A stretch of 64,000 nucleotides of DNA from Mucilaginibacter sabulilitoris. Lineage in GTDB: Bacteria; Bacteroidota; Bacteroidia; Sphingobacteriales; Sphingobacteriaceae. The stretch's first letter is position 1; the number at the start of each line of letters is the position of its first letter. A model generated the notes under the pieces. It saw only the letters and a list, made by a program, of their open reading frames with translations, did no database searches and had not been told where the DNA came from. The position numbers and the translations under genes were made by a program. Location: positions 5,456,001-5,520,000 of the forward strand of contig NZ_CP139558.1 in assembly GCF_034262375.1 (NCBI RefSeq), in the 5' to 3' direction. Of this stretch, positions 46,786 through 55,170 are shown piece by piece.

Positions 46786-46860
46786 ATGAATTATTGAGTT
46801 AATGAATTAGTGATGGTTATTTTAATTATTGAGTTATTGAATGACTGAATTATTGATTGG
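46786..46860. repeat. Degenerate octamer array upstream of the ABC ATPase gene
   Basis: The plus strand reads as successive 8-base units with a common TGAATTAT/TATTGAGT theme (TGAATTAT, TGAGTTAA, TGAATTAG, later TATTGAGT, TATTGAAT, GACTGAAT, TATTGATT). The array fills most of the 124-base gap between the TolC gene and the ATPase start codon, inside the operon. Confidence 0.6.
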
Positions 46861-46898
46861 TATAGTTTTTTGACTTGTTACTTTTGAATTTTGACTAA

Positions 46899-48356
46899 TC
46901 ACTGATAGGTTATTTTATGATTGCCTTCAAAGTCATATAACGACAGGTAACGCAGCTGGTAGTAAGCCCCCCAGAAATCGCGGAGCGAGGTTATGTAATC
47001 GCGTTTGGCCTGGTCGTTCTCGCGAAAGGCAATACCCAGGTCAGTAATACCGAGATCACCAAGCACATAGCGTTCACGGGCTATCTGGTATTTCTCTGAT
47101 GCTATGCTATCAGCCTGGGCGGTGTACACCAATTGCTCCTTCATCACATTAAAAAGCGACACCTGCGTTACTATCTGCTGCTGAAAGGTTTGCTTGTCCT
47201 GCTCTACTGTGTATTCGGTAAGTTGCTGGTTGGCCATTGCCGTTTTGGTGCGCGATTTCGACCTGCCCCAATCCAGTATAGGTACAGATAACTGTACCTG
47301 CAGTACCTGCTGATTCTGCGGATTCTTATACACTCCCGGAATGCTGGTGGCCGTATTTGAAAAGCCCAGGTTGGCATTAAGTGTTGCGGTTAAACCTGTT
47401 TCGCCTTTGGCTTTGGCTACATCGCGCTTAGCTTCGGCCATGCGTCTCAGGAAACCAATGGCGGCCGAACGGTTTGCAAAGGCTTCGACCAAAACTTTAT
47501 CCGGGGTAACACGCATTTGGCTGATATTTTCGGGCACCATCAGTACAATTTTATTATCGCTCTCCTGCCCTATATAACTGCGCAGGGTGAGGGTGGCAAT
47601 TTCTATATCGCGTTTTGCCGTGCCTACGGCTTTTTTGGCATTAATAAGCTCCAGTTTTAATTGCAATATGTCGTTTTTTGATACTTTCCCCAGCTCAAAT
47701 TTAATGTTGGCAATGCCCATTATTTTTTCGGTATTGGCATAATTGGTTTCGGCAATGTGCAAGTTAACCTGTGCCAGCAACAGATCAAAGAAATAACCCT
47801 CAACTGTTACGGCTATATTTTCCAGGTCCTCAATATAGGTCTGTTTGCTCTCGTTGTATTTTAACGGCTCAATGCGTTTGTCCCATTTAAGGCTGTTGAA
47901 CTGAAACAGTGGCTGTTTATAAGCAATACCATATGGAATACCGTTATACAATACGTTATGCCGGTCAAAATCATTAAAGCGCTGCAGTTGGGTTGTACCG
48001 AAAATAGTACCGCCGGTAGCTGTAATGCTCTGGCTAAAATCAAGCTGGAGCAATGAGTTATCGTTGTGCACCGGCTGAAACAATATGGTACCATCAGGCT
48101 GCTGCACCTGGGTAAATGTTTTATTATAATCGGGTAATGTGCCGCTTAGGGCAAGTTGCGGCTGATAGTTTGATTTATAAGTGCGGTATTCCCAATATTT
48201 GGTCTCGCGCACGGTGGCAGCCTGTTTAGCGGCAATGGAATTTGTTTTGGCCATTTCAACCACCTGTTGCAGGGTTAGCCGCGTGGTATCGCTGCTACCC
48301 TGGCAATAGGCCGTAGCACTTATGATCAATAATAATATGATGTATAAAAGTTTCAT
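46899..48356 (-). CDS. TolC-family outer-membrane efflux protein
   Basis: A 485-residue outer-membrane factor. The signal peptide ends near TAYCQG, which sets the start at the ATG at 48356; a longer frame to 48443 runs into the upstream hairpin. Two long repeats rich in alpha-helical heptads (~35-250 and ~255-480) form the channel barrel and tunnel, with NANLGFSN and VSVPILDWGRSKSR as typical outer-membrane efflux segments. It provides the exit duct for the MacAB-like pump encoded beside it. Confidence 0.92.
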   Translation of the reverse strand: MKLLYIILLLIISATAYCQGSSDTTRLTLQQVVEMAKTNSIAAKQAATVRETKYWEYRTYKSNYQPQLALSGTLPDYNKTFTQVQQPDGTILFQPVHNDNSLLQLDFSQSITATGGTIFGTTQLQRFNDFDRHNVLYNGIPYGIAYKQPLFQFNSLKWDKRIEPLKYNESKQTYIEDLENIAVTVEGYFFDLLLAQVNLHIAETNYANTEKIMGIANIKFELGKVSKNDILQLKLELINAKKAVGTAKRDIEIATLTLRSYIGQESDNKIVLMVPENISQMRVTPDKVLVEAFANRSAAIGFLRRMAEAKRDVAKAKGETGLTATLNANLGFSNTATSIPGVYKNPQNQQVLQVQLSVPILDWGRSKSRTKTAMANQQLTEYTVEQDKQTFQQQIVTQVSLFNVMKEQLVYTAQADSIASEKYQIARERYVLGDLGITDLGIAFRENDQAKRDYITSLRDFWGAYYQLRYLSLYDFEGNHKITYQ

Positions 48357-48383
48357 TCTCTTTAATTTGTATAATCCGATAAC

Positions 48384-48457
48384 CCACTCAACCCTCCCGC
48401 CAATCGGCAGGAGGATTAATGTTATGAAGAACTCCCTTCCCACGGGGAGCTGAGTGG
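48384..48457. repeat. Imperfect inverted repeat between HlyD and TolC genes
   Basis: CCACTCAACCCTCCC (48384-48398) and GGGAGCTGAGTGG (48445-48457) are imperfect complements flanking a smaller GCCAATCGGC hairpin. The structure lies in the intercistronic gap and may slow degradation of, or attenuate, the downstream message. It resembles the short repeats at 40716-40785. Confidence 0.5.
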
Positions 48458-48462
48458 TTTAA

Positions 48463-49707
48463 TCAGTTAATAGTTATTTCCTTTGAGTTTTTATACCCGC
48501 TCATGTCTGATGTGATAATCTCGTCGCCTGGTTTTACACCATCCATTACCTCCACATAATCAAAATTGGTAAGGCCAATATGTACTGTTCTGCGTTGGGC
48601 CTTGCCATTGCCCACTACAAAAATGTCCTGCAGGTTTGAGCCCTTAAATGCAGGTCCGTTGGCCACCCGCATAATTTTATTGTGCGTAGCGGTCACCAAA
48701 AAAACATCAACTTTCATGTTTGGGCGAAGGAGCTTGTTTGACCTATCGTCGAGCTGTATATCAAAAGAAATAATACTGTTTTGTATAGATGGCGACACGT
48801 TGGTAACATGCCCGCGCAGCTGGTTGTCATTGATGCGGATAATTACCGGGATGCCGCTGTGCAGATCATCAAGCGAATTATCAGATATGCTACCCTGAAC
48901 TTTAAAGCTGCTCAGATCGGCTATGCGGGCCAGGGTTTCCCCCTCATGTATGTTGGCACCTATGTTTTTGTTTACGTAGGTAATAACACCTTTGCGGGTG
49001 GCAATTATATTGGCCAGGTTTAATTTGCGTTGCAATTCATTCAGATCGTTCTCCTGTATAGCCGCGGCTATTTGGGCCTCTTTGATCTCGATCCGCATGG
49101 TTTGCTGTTTGTTTTTTATTTCATTTTCGAGTTGTTTTTTCTCCAGTTGGGCCACTTTAAGGTTAAGTTCGGCCTGTTCAATACCCTCGCGAGTACCGCC
49201 GCCGGCTTTATACAAGCGCTTGGCATTCTCAACCGCGTCGATAAGGTTACTGATGCGCAGTTGTTTAATATCATTGTTCGATTGGATATCATAAAAGCTC
49301 TTGCCCAGATCGAGCTTTAGTTTGCTGATCTCGTTCCGTTTTGATTCGAGCTGAAATTTTAGTTTCTCGTATTCGGTTTGAGTTGCCGATTTATCGAGCG
49401 TGATAATGGATTGGCCGGTATTCACTTTATTACCTGCATCCATCAGCGCGTTTTTTATGGAAGCATTGATAGGACTGGTAATGATCTCTTCAAACTCAGG
49501 CAATACCTCGCCCGTAGCATTGATAGTATTTTCTATATTGCCTATTTCAACCTGGGCGGTGGTGATTTCTGCTTTGTCTATTGACGACTTGATATATCCC
49601 CGCAAAACCCAAACCGCCAGTATTAAACCTGCTATAGTAATTAAAGTAACCCAAACGGCTTTTCTTCGTTTTTGTGTGGTAACTTCAAGCGCTATTTCCT
49701 TATCCAT
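48463..49707 (-). CDS. HlyD/MacA-type periplasmic adaptor
   Basis: A 414-residue membrane-fusion protein. One membrane helix (~17-36) is followed by a lipoyl half-domain, a long coiled-coil hairpin (~110-235), the second lipoyl half (ANIIATRKGVITYVNKNIGANIHEGETLARIADLS is spread over ~232-266) and beta-barrel domains. It bridges the FtsX-type ABC pump and the TolC duct. It is the first gene of the operon, 25 bases downstream of a sigma54 promoter. Confidence 0.93.
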   Translation of the reverse strand: MDKEIALEVTTQKRRKAVWVTLITIAGLILAVWVLRGYIKSSIDKAEITTAQVEIGNIENTINATGEVLPEFEEIITSPINASIKNALMDAGNKVNTGQSIITLDKSATQTEYEKLKFQLESKRNEISKLKLDLGKSFYDIQSNNDIKQLRISNLIDAVENAKRLYKAGGGTREGIEQAELNLKVAQLEKKQLENEIKNKQQTMRIEIKEAQIAAAIQENDLNELQRKLNLANIIATRKGVITYVNKNIGANIHEGETLARIADLSSFKVQGSISDNSLDDLHSGIPVIIRINDNQLRGHVTNVSPSIQNSIISFDIQLDDRSNKLLRPNMKVDVFLVTATHNKIMRVANGPAFKGSNLQDIFVVGNGKAQRRTVHIGLTNFDYVEVMDGVKPGDEIITSDMSGYKNSKEITIN

Positions 49708-49731
49708 TATTATACTTTTTGGATACGGTGT

Positions 49732-49748
49732 TGCAAGAGCTATACCAA
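49732..49748 (-). promoter_or_regulatory. Sigma54 (-24/-12) promoter of the export operon
   Basis: Read on the minus strand the site is TTGGTATAGCTCTTGCA. It has the invariant GG and GC pairs spaced by exactly ten bases, the flanking TTGG and TTGCA, and sits so that transcription would begin about 14 bases before the HlyD start codon. About 50 bases further upstream, TGATCG-ATTC-CGGACA (49799-49814) is an imperfect inverted repeat that could bind the activator. The operon itself encodes a sigma54 activator, which supports the call. Confidence 0.75.
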
Positions 49749-49863
49749 CATTAAATAATTACTAATCAGTTATTTATGAAATTTTTATTTAAAAAAAGTG
49801 ATCGATTCCGGACATTTTTTTTGATAATGGACAAGGGGGAATGCCGGAGGATACTTGTGATTC

Positions 49864-50266
49864 GACTCACCCCGATAACGCTGCGCTTGTCGACCCTCTG
49901 CGCCTTTGGCGCAAAGAGGGTGTTTTAATATTTAATCATTTCCTGTCATGCTGAACGGAGTGAAGCATCTATTCTATAATATGCATAGTTTACTAATAGA
50001 TCCTTCGCTTCGCTCAGGATGACAAATAGACTAAAACTTCCTTCAGCCCTCTTTGCGGCAAAGCCGGAGAGGGTGATCCAGCAAAGCGTAGATCGGGTGG
50101 ATCTTAGGCTGGGTAAAAACCTAATGAGATTGCTTGCCATTGTTCGCGATTGCTTCGTCGTTCCTCCTCGCAATGACATGGGTTTCACCTCTTCTTCCCC
50201 GCAATGACATGAGGGGTTATCGAAGAGTCGTGTGGAGAGGGCCTGCCCACCATGCTTCGACAAGCT
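49864..50266. repeat. Composite intergenic repeat cluster 3, left part
   Basis: The gap 49749-50266 contains no gene. It holds unit B forward (49864-49922), an inverted pair (49944-50024, TGTCATGCTGAACGGAG against CGCTTCGCTCAGGATGACA), unit B reverse (50047-50103), unit A (50141-50179) and the first part of unit C (50228-50266). Unit C stops after CAAGCT, where the IS110 element begins, and resumes at 51805. Confidence 0.8.
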
Positions 50267-50283
50267 ACCCATGACATAATAAT

Positions 50284-51582
50284 TTAAGCAGGCACAAGTT
50301 CCATATTTAATTCAAGGGCGAGTCTTTCTAATCGCCTTTGTTTCTGTTCTTTAAGAATGTTCTCATACGAGTGAAGGCCCTTCTCTACAAAGTCGGCGCC
50401 TTTTACGATTAAACGCCAGTATTGAGCAGCCAGTTTTCTGGCTGTAGCTTTAATAGCTATCGCGGGGCCTTTTCTACCCCTTAATCTTCTTGCAAATGAA
50501 CCCCAGCCGATATACTTGCTGTTCAATAATCCATGGGCCATCTGTTTGAATATTTGCCCAACGGTCGGCTTACCCTTGCTTTTACTTTTGTTTTTCTTTC
50601 CAGAACGGTCATGCCCCGGCGATAAACCAAGCCAACTGGTGAAATGTTTTTCACTTGGCCATCGGCTAAGATCCGAACCTACCTCTGTGTATAACTGTAA
50701 CCAGTTGTAATCTGTAATACCCGGGAGTTTGGTCGCGTCTTTACCATCAAATATTTTCAACAAGTGATCCCCCAGATTATCGATATTAGGTTTGTTGTGA
50801 CGGATCGCTTTGCGTTTCCCGCCGCTTATTCCCGGCGGTAGGCTCTTGTCCCTGTTGATCCGCTGTAAAACACGATCAATCTGACTGTCGCATTCCTGTA
50901 TCTGACCCTGATAAAAACCATAGCCCTTATAGGCCTGACCCAAGGCAAAAAGCCCCTGGGCTGTATAATGGCCCTGCAAGGCCTTCAATAGTTCTTCTCC
51001 TTTATTCTCCCTGATCTTTTTATGGCACAGTGAAAACAACTTAGCAGGATCACGCTCACCCTGCAGTATCGCATCGATCAACGCCATGCCGCTTACTCCA
51101 TGGACCTGGCTTAATACCTCCGGCAAACGGATATTCATTTCTATCAGTGCCTTCTGCATGTGTTGAACATGCATGGCCGCACTCCGAAGGTGATCCTCCC
51201 GAAGACGCTGATAACTACGCAATTCTTTGATGTGCCCCTCTGAAACATAACAGCGGTTCAGTAAACCATAGCTATGCAACTGCTGTATCCACTGGCAATC
51301 CTTTACATCTGTTTTTCTGCCTGGTAACTGCCGTGTCTGCCGACCGTCAACAAGCCACACATCTAATCCCGCATCCAAAAGAATATCATAAAGCACATAC
51401 CAGTAAACTCCTGTCGCTTCCATGGCTACCGTACTTACTTTATGCTCCAATAAATAATTCTTAAGTGATACCAGATCACTGGTGAAAGTTTCAAACGAAC
51501 GAACCGGCTGACTTTCAAGCCCCACGAATAGCTTACGGGCGCCTATATCTATGCCCGCTGCATGAAAATGCATCTTTTCCAT
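50284..51582 (-). CDS. IS110-family transposase (DEDD recombinase)
   Basis: A 432-residue transposase. The N-terminal RuvC-like domain carries the DEDD residues: Asp12 (GIDIGARK), Glu55 (AMEATGVYW), and Asp92 and Asp95 (GRKTDVKDCQW). The C-terminal Transposase_20 domain (~270-370) has LPGITDYNWLQLYTEVGSDL, HFTSWLGLSPG and the serine-containing DRSGKKNKSKSKG region used for catalysis in this family. The frame is intact and of normal length, so the element may be active. Start at ATG 51582 (an alternative ATG lies at 51573). Confidence 0.95.
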   Translation of the reverse strand: MEKMHFHAAGIDIGARKLFVGLESQPVRSFETFTSDLVSLKNYLLEHKVSTVAMEATGVYWYVLYDILLDAGLDVWLVDGRQTRQLPGRKTDVKDCQWIQQLHSYGLLNRCYVSEGHIKELRSYQRLREDHLRSAAMHVQHMQKALIEMNIRLPEVLSQVHGVSGMALIDAILQGERDPAKLFSLCHKKIRENKGEELLKALQGHYTAQGLFALGQAYKGYGFYQGQIQECDSQIDRVLQRINRDKSLPPGISGGKRKAIRHNKPNIDNLGDHLLKIFDGKDATKLPGITDYNWLQLYTEVGSDLSRWPSEKHFTSWLGLSPGHDRSGKKNKSKSKGKPTVGQIFKQMAHGLLNSKYIGWGSFARRLRGRKGPAIAIKATARKLAAQYWRLIVKGADFVEKGLHSYENILKEQKQRRLERLALELNMELVPA

Positions 51583-51804
51583 CCTTATAATCTTTTTTAA
51601 GAAGCCGTGCCCGAAGGAGTTTAAAGAAAAGACAGGCTACCCATCGGACAAATCACTCTTGTAAGGATCGTACCATACCTTCAGACTCTATGCTTCAGAA
51701 CCATACTCAGCAACAGGCAATAAGCACTATAACTTGATCGGACACACTGCACGGCTCAGCAAAGCTATGTCATTTCTCCTTCAGAGGCCAAGGATTTAAT
51801 CACT
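51583..51804 (-). ncRNA. Candidate bridge RNA leader of the IS110 element
   Basis: The 222 bases between the element end and the transposase start have no coding frame. IS110-group elements encode a bridge RNA here, with one loop pairing to the target and one to the donor. On the plus strand GCTCAGCA (51754-51761) is identical to the uninterrupted target across the core, and GCTACCCAT (51636-51644) matches the other element end at its junction (50264-50272). AACTTG (51731-51736) could supply the right target guide with one G-U pair. An ATCGGACA octamer recurs next to both guide candidates (51643, 51737). Fold not computed. Confidence 0.55.
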
Positions 51805-51928
51805 CAGCATGACACCTCGTTCCTCGTAACAACGGGTGAAGAGAAGTAATCACGTTTGACGGAATTAATAACCCTTTTTGCGAAGGCGTAGAAAGGGTGG
51901 TCAAGCACAGCGATGACCGGGTGAGTCA
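51805..51928. repeat. Composite intergenic repeat cluster 3, right part
   Basis: Directly after the IS110 element the interrupted unit C resumes (CAGCATGACACC, 51805-51816). It is followed by a unit A fragment (CTCGTTCCTCGTAAC) and a degenerate unit B reverse (51871-51928, ACCCTTTTTGCGAAGG to GGGTGAGTCA). No gene is present before 51939. Confidence 0.75.
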
Positions 51929-51938
51929 ATAGCCCGTC

Positions 51939-52298
51939 TTAATTTTCCTTTAAATGCTTTTTTATTTTTCCTAGCAGATCAGTTATTTCAAATGGTTTGG
52001 CCAGGAAATCGTCGGCTCCAGCTTCGTAGGCAGAGCGCTCAATATCTCTGCTGGCCGATATCATGATGATGGGGATACCTTTTGTGTTTTTCTTTTGCTT
52101 TAATTTGCGGCAAATATCACGACCGTCAAAGCCCGACATCCAGATATCCAACAGCAACAAATCTGGAAACTCAGTTTGCATATCCAAAAGTGTAGCTCCA
52201 TTAACTGTCGACGAAACCTCGTAACCTTCAAAATCAAGCATGATCTCTACCGCATCCACAATCCCCGGATCATCGTCCGCTATCATTATCTTTTTCAT
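51939..52298 (-). CDS. Single-domain response regulator
   Basis: A 119-residue receiver: acidic pocket ADDDP (7-11), phospho-acceptor Asp in LLLLDIWMSGFDGRD, MISAS and the Lys in FLAKPF. I use the ATG at 52298, which gives the usual MKKIMIADDD start; longer frames from 52316 or 52334 are possible. It has no output domain and follows the PAS kinase gene by 64 bases, so it is the probable partner of that kinase. Confidence 0.9.
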   Translation of the reverse strand: MKKIMIADDDPGIVDAVEIMLDFEGYEVSSTVNGATLLDMQTEFPDLLLLDIWMSGFDGRDICRKLKQKKNTKGIPIIMISASRDIERSAYEAGADDFLAKPFEITDLLGKIKKHLKEN

Positions 52299-52362
52299 AT
52301 TTACCGGCAAGTTCATACACACCGCAAAAATCAAGCCTTTAATAGTAAAAAAGACAGTTAAT

Positions 52363-55047
52363 TTAATTATTGTGATCTACAGGTTTCCGTACAGGCAGCG
52401 AAAAGTAAAATATAGAGCCTTGTCCTTCTTCGCTTTCTACCCAGATCCGGCCTCCTTCGCGCTTAATAATTTCTGATGAGATGTACAGTCCTAAACCCAA
52501 CCCCGGAAACGTATGCTGCGTTTCGCCGCTTACCCGGTAAAACTGTTCAAAAACCCGTTGTTGTTTTTCTTTTGATATACCTATACCAAAATCCTGTACA
52601 CTTACTACTACCTCATCATTATTCAGGTGGGTATTAATAATAATGTTTTTTGTATGCGGCGAGTACTTTATGGCATTGGTGATGAAGTTTACCAGTACCT
52701 GGCTTATCCGTTCCCTGTCGGCATGAATAAAGCCTGTTGGTTGCAAATCTTCAATAAGGTTATGCTTTTCTGTAGTTCGCTGTAAATCCTCTACCACTTC
52801 GGTAATAAGATGGTTAAAATCAAACGTGGTATAATTAAACTGGAGCCTGCCCGAGTTTATTTTGGTAACGTCAAGTAAATCGCCAATAAGGCTGTTAAGG
52901 CGGTTTAACTGCGCATCCATTTTTGAGATCATTGATGCTTCGCGGGTGTCGCCTTTTTGGGTCAATATTCGTTCCAGCACTTGGGTGTACGCTTTAATAC
53001 TGGTAACAGGTGTTTTTAGCTCGTGACTCGCTATTCCTATAAATTCATCTTTTTGTTGCTGCAGTAATTTTTGCTCCGTAATATCGATGGTTACCCCTAC
53101 CATGAGTATGGCCTTATCGTTTTCATCATAACTGGCTTTTCCAGATGCGCTTACCCAATGGATAGAACCGTTTGGCCATTTAACCTGATATTCTGCACTG
53201 TATACACTATGATTCGCTACCGCCGCCTCTACCTTATCTTTTACAGTGTCCCGGTAATCGGGCTGTATTGCAGCCATCAGGTCGGCGAAGTTAAAAGTAG
53301 CGTTAGCGTCAAGCCCATAATTGGCTTTACATTGCGGGGTACAGGTCATTAAACCAGTAGCCAGTTCAAGCTCATATGAACCCAGGCGGCCGGCCTCCAG
53401 AGCAATCTCTAAACGCTGGTTGGTTTTGTGTTGTTCTTCGCGGGCTTTTTTACGTTCGGTAATATCCCGCGCCACGGCAAATAAGTAGGGTTTTTCAGAC
53501 AATACGAGGCCAACCATATTTATTTCAACCGGGTAAACTGTTTCGTTTTTCCGTTTATGAATGGTTTCAAACGGAGGGAGGGTTTGTGTTTGCGCCAGCT
53601 TAAATGATTCATGAAATATTTCGCTTATGTACAAAACATCAATATCACTTACCTTAAGTTTTAACCCCTCCTCTTCACTATATCCCCATTGCTTAAATGC
53701 TTCCTGATTTAAATAGGCAAATGATCCTTCCTCGCATATCAGCATAAATACATCCGAGGCATTGTCTGCCATAAATTTAACTCTTGTCAGTTCCTCTTCC
53801 GCGTTTCTTTGTTTCGTAATATCAATAACGGTACCCAGCAACCGAACGGGGCTGCGGAGTTTATCATAATAAACCTTGCCCTCAACTTCAATCCAGCGTG
53901 TGCGTCCATCTTTCAGCACTATCCTTACCGCATAATAAAGACTGCCTGTTTTTAGTGCCTGCGCGTACGCTCTCTCGCGTATGTACCGGTCGTCGGGGTG
54001 CAGTTTTGATATAATCCTGTTATGCGGAGTTGGCCCATCCTCCCCGAAAATAGCATTAAAGCGAGGCGAAGTAATAATGCTGCCGGTGGTAAGACTTAAA
54101 TCAAATGTGCCCATTTCGGCAGCATCAAGCGCAAGCCTTGCCCGTTCTTCAGCATCTTCTATTTTACGCCGGGCAATCACCTCTTCGGTAATATCCTGCA
54201 TGGTGCCGTTAAACCTTATGGCAACACCTTCTTCATTAAAACGTGTTCGCCCTTTTGCCCTGACAACGCGCTCGGTTTGTGTATGCGGATCAATTAAACT
54301 ATATTCAATATCATATTTACCGCCGGACGATGGGTTCATCACAGCCTGTATTGCTCTTGATACTCGTTCACGATCATAAGCAACTACCGATTTTAGGGCC
54401 TGGGTGAGGTCTATTTCTTCCCGGGGCAATAAACCAAACCATTCCTTAAGCCTGTCATTTGCTATAAACTTATTAGTCTGTGGGTTCATGTCCCAGGTGC
54501 CAAACTCGGCAGAATCAATAGCAAACTCCAATTCGGCCTTGCTTTCTGTTATTTCACTTAAGGTTTGTACTTTTTCGGTGGTTTCAGTACAGGCTACTAT
54601 AATTCCCGCAGGTTCGCCCAACTCATTTATTACCGGGCTGTAACTAAAAGTCCAGTAAATATCTTCAATGGCTCCATTACGATAAAATGGGATCAGCTGG
54701 TCTTCGCTCCAGGTTGCGCCACCACCAGAAAGCACCTGGTTAATAAGCGGCTCCAATATGTGCCAAATCTCGGCCCAAAAAACCTTACCGGGTTGACCCA
54801 AAAGCGTTGGGTGCTTACCATTTACCCCTAAACTTGGGCGATAAGCATCATTATAAAAACAAATCAGATCGGGGCCCCAGTACATGAACATCGGGAAGCG
54901 GCTGTTTAAAACAATGCCTAATGCAGTACGCAGACTTACAGGCCAATGATCAGGACTCCCCAATGATGTTTGCGACCAATCATGAGCCCTGATCAGTGCA
55001 CCCATCTCGCCACCGCCCTGCCAAAATTTATAATCTTGTTGTTGCAT
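52363..55047 (-). CDS. Multi-PAS sensor histidine kinase
   Basis: An 894-residue kinase without membrane helices. The first ~150 residues hold a divergent PAS-like domain (WSQTSLGSPDHWPVSLRTAL, a start often seen in cytosolic bacterial kinases). Four further PAS/PAC units follow at roughly 165-290, 295-415, 420-540 and 545-645. The histidine is in FIGIASHELKTPV, and the ATP-binding domain has NFITNAIKYSP, VQDFGIGIS and GLGLGLYISSEII. It probably senses an internal ligand or redox state and signals through the downstream receiver. Confidence 0.92.
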   Translation of the reverse strand: MQQQDYKFWQGGGEMGALIRAHDWSQTSLGSPDHWPVSLRTALGIVLNSRFPMFMYWGPDLICFYNDAYRPSLGVNGKHPTLLGQPGKVFWAEIWHILEPLINQVLSGGGATWSEDQLIPFYRNGAIEDIYWTFSYSPVINELGEPAGIIVACTETTEKVQTLSEITESKAELEFAIDSAEFGTWDMNPQTNKFIANDRLKEWFGLLPREEIDLTQALKSVVAYDRERVSRAIQAVMNPSSGGKYDIEYSLIDPHTQTERVVRAKGRTRFNEEGVAIRFNGTMQDITEEVIARRKIEDAEERARLALDAAEMGTFDLSLTTGSIITSPRFNAIFGEDGPTPHNRIISKLHPDDRYIRERAYAQALKTGSLYYAVRIVLKDGRTRWIEVEGKVYYDKLRSPVRLLGTVIDITKQRNAEEELTRVKFMADNASDVFMLICEEGSFAYLNQEAFKQWGYSEEEGLKLKVSDIDVLYISEIFHESFKLAQTQTLPPFETIHKRKNETVYPVEINMVGLVLSEKPYLFAVARDITERKKAREEQHKTNQRLEIALEAGRLGSYELELATGLMTCTPQCKANYGLDANATFNFADLMAAIQPDYRDTVKDKVEAAVANHSVYSAEYQVKWPNGSIHWVSASGKASYDENDKAILMVGVTIDITEQKLLQQQKDEFIGIASHELKTPVTSIKAYTQVLERILTQKGDTREASMISKMDAQLNRLNSLIGDLLDVTKINSGRLQFNYTTFDFNHLITEVVEDLQRTTEKHNLIEDLQPTGFIHADRERISQVLVNFITNAIKYSPHTKNIIINTHLNNDEVVVSVQDFGIGISKEKQQRVFEQFYRVSGETQHTFPGLGLGLYISSEIIKREGGRIWVESEEGQGSIFYFSLPVRKPVDHNN

Positions 55048-55170
55048 TTACCGCCGCCATATTAAAAGGTATGCCTATTTCTCTAAAATAAAGTCCTTGT
55101 AATAAAATTTCTTTATTTTAAATTAATAAATACAACAACCTGCGGGGCTAAAATTTGTTTCGCGAGGCTA

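Larger units (their letters stand above)
50267..51804 (-). mobile_element. IS110-family insertion sequence, about 1538 bases, inserted in a type C repeat
   Basis: The ends are set by comparison with intact repeat copies: the left flank CCACCATGCTTCGACAAGCT and the right flank CAGCATGACACCT join to the sequence found intact at 40921-40951 (one base differs). The dinucleotide CT is present at both junctions (50265-50266 and 51803-51804), as in core-dinucleotide recombination. There are no terminal inverted repeats. The short right end (17 bases) and long leader (222 bases) match the IS110 group rather than IS1111. A 7-base CATGACA is also present near both junctions, so other end assignments cannot be fully excluded. 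Confidence 0.8.

Noticed and set aside
49946..50272. Open frame of 108 codons, minus strand
   Set aside because: It lies entirely within repeat units B, C and A; its sequence is simply translated repeat DNA.
50270..51814. CATGACA seven-base direct repeat as target duplication of the IS
   Set aside because: It is possible, but the right flank matches the intact repeat at 40935-40951 from CTCAG onward, so placing the ends at the CT dinucleotide explains more bases.
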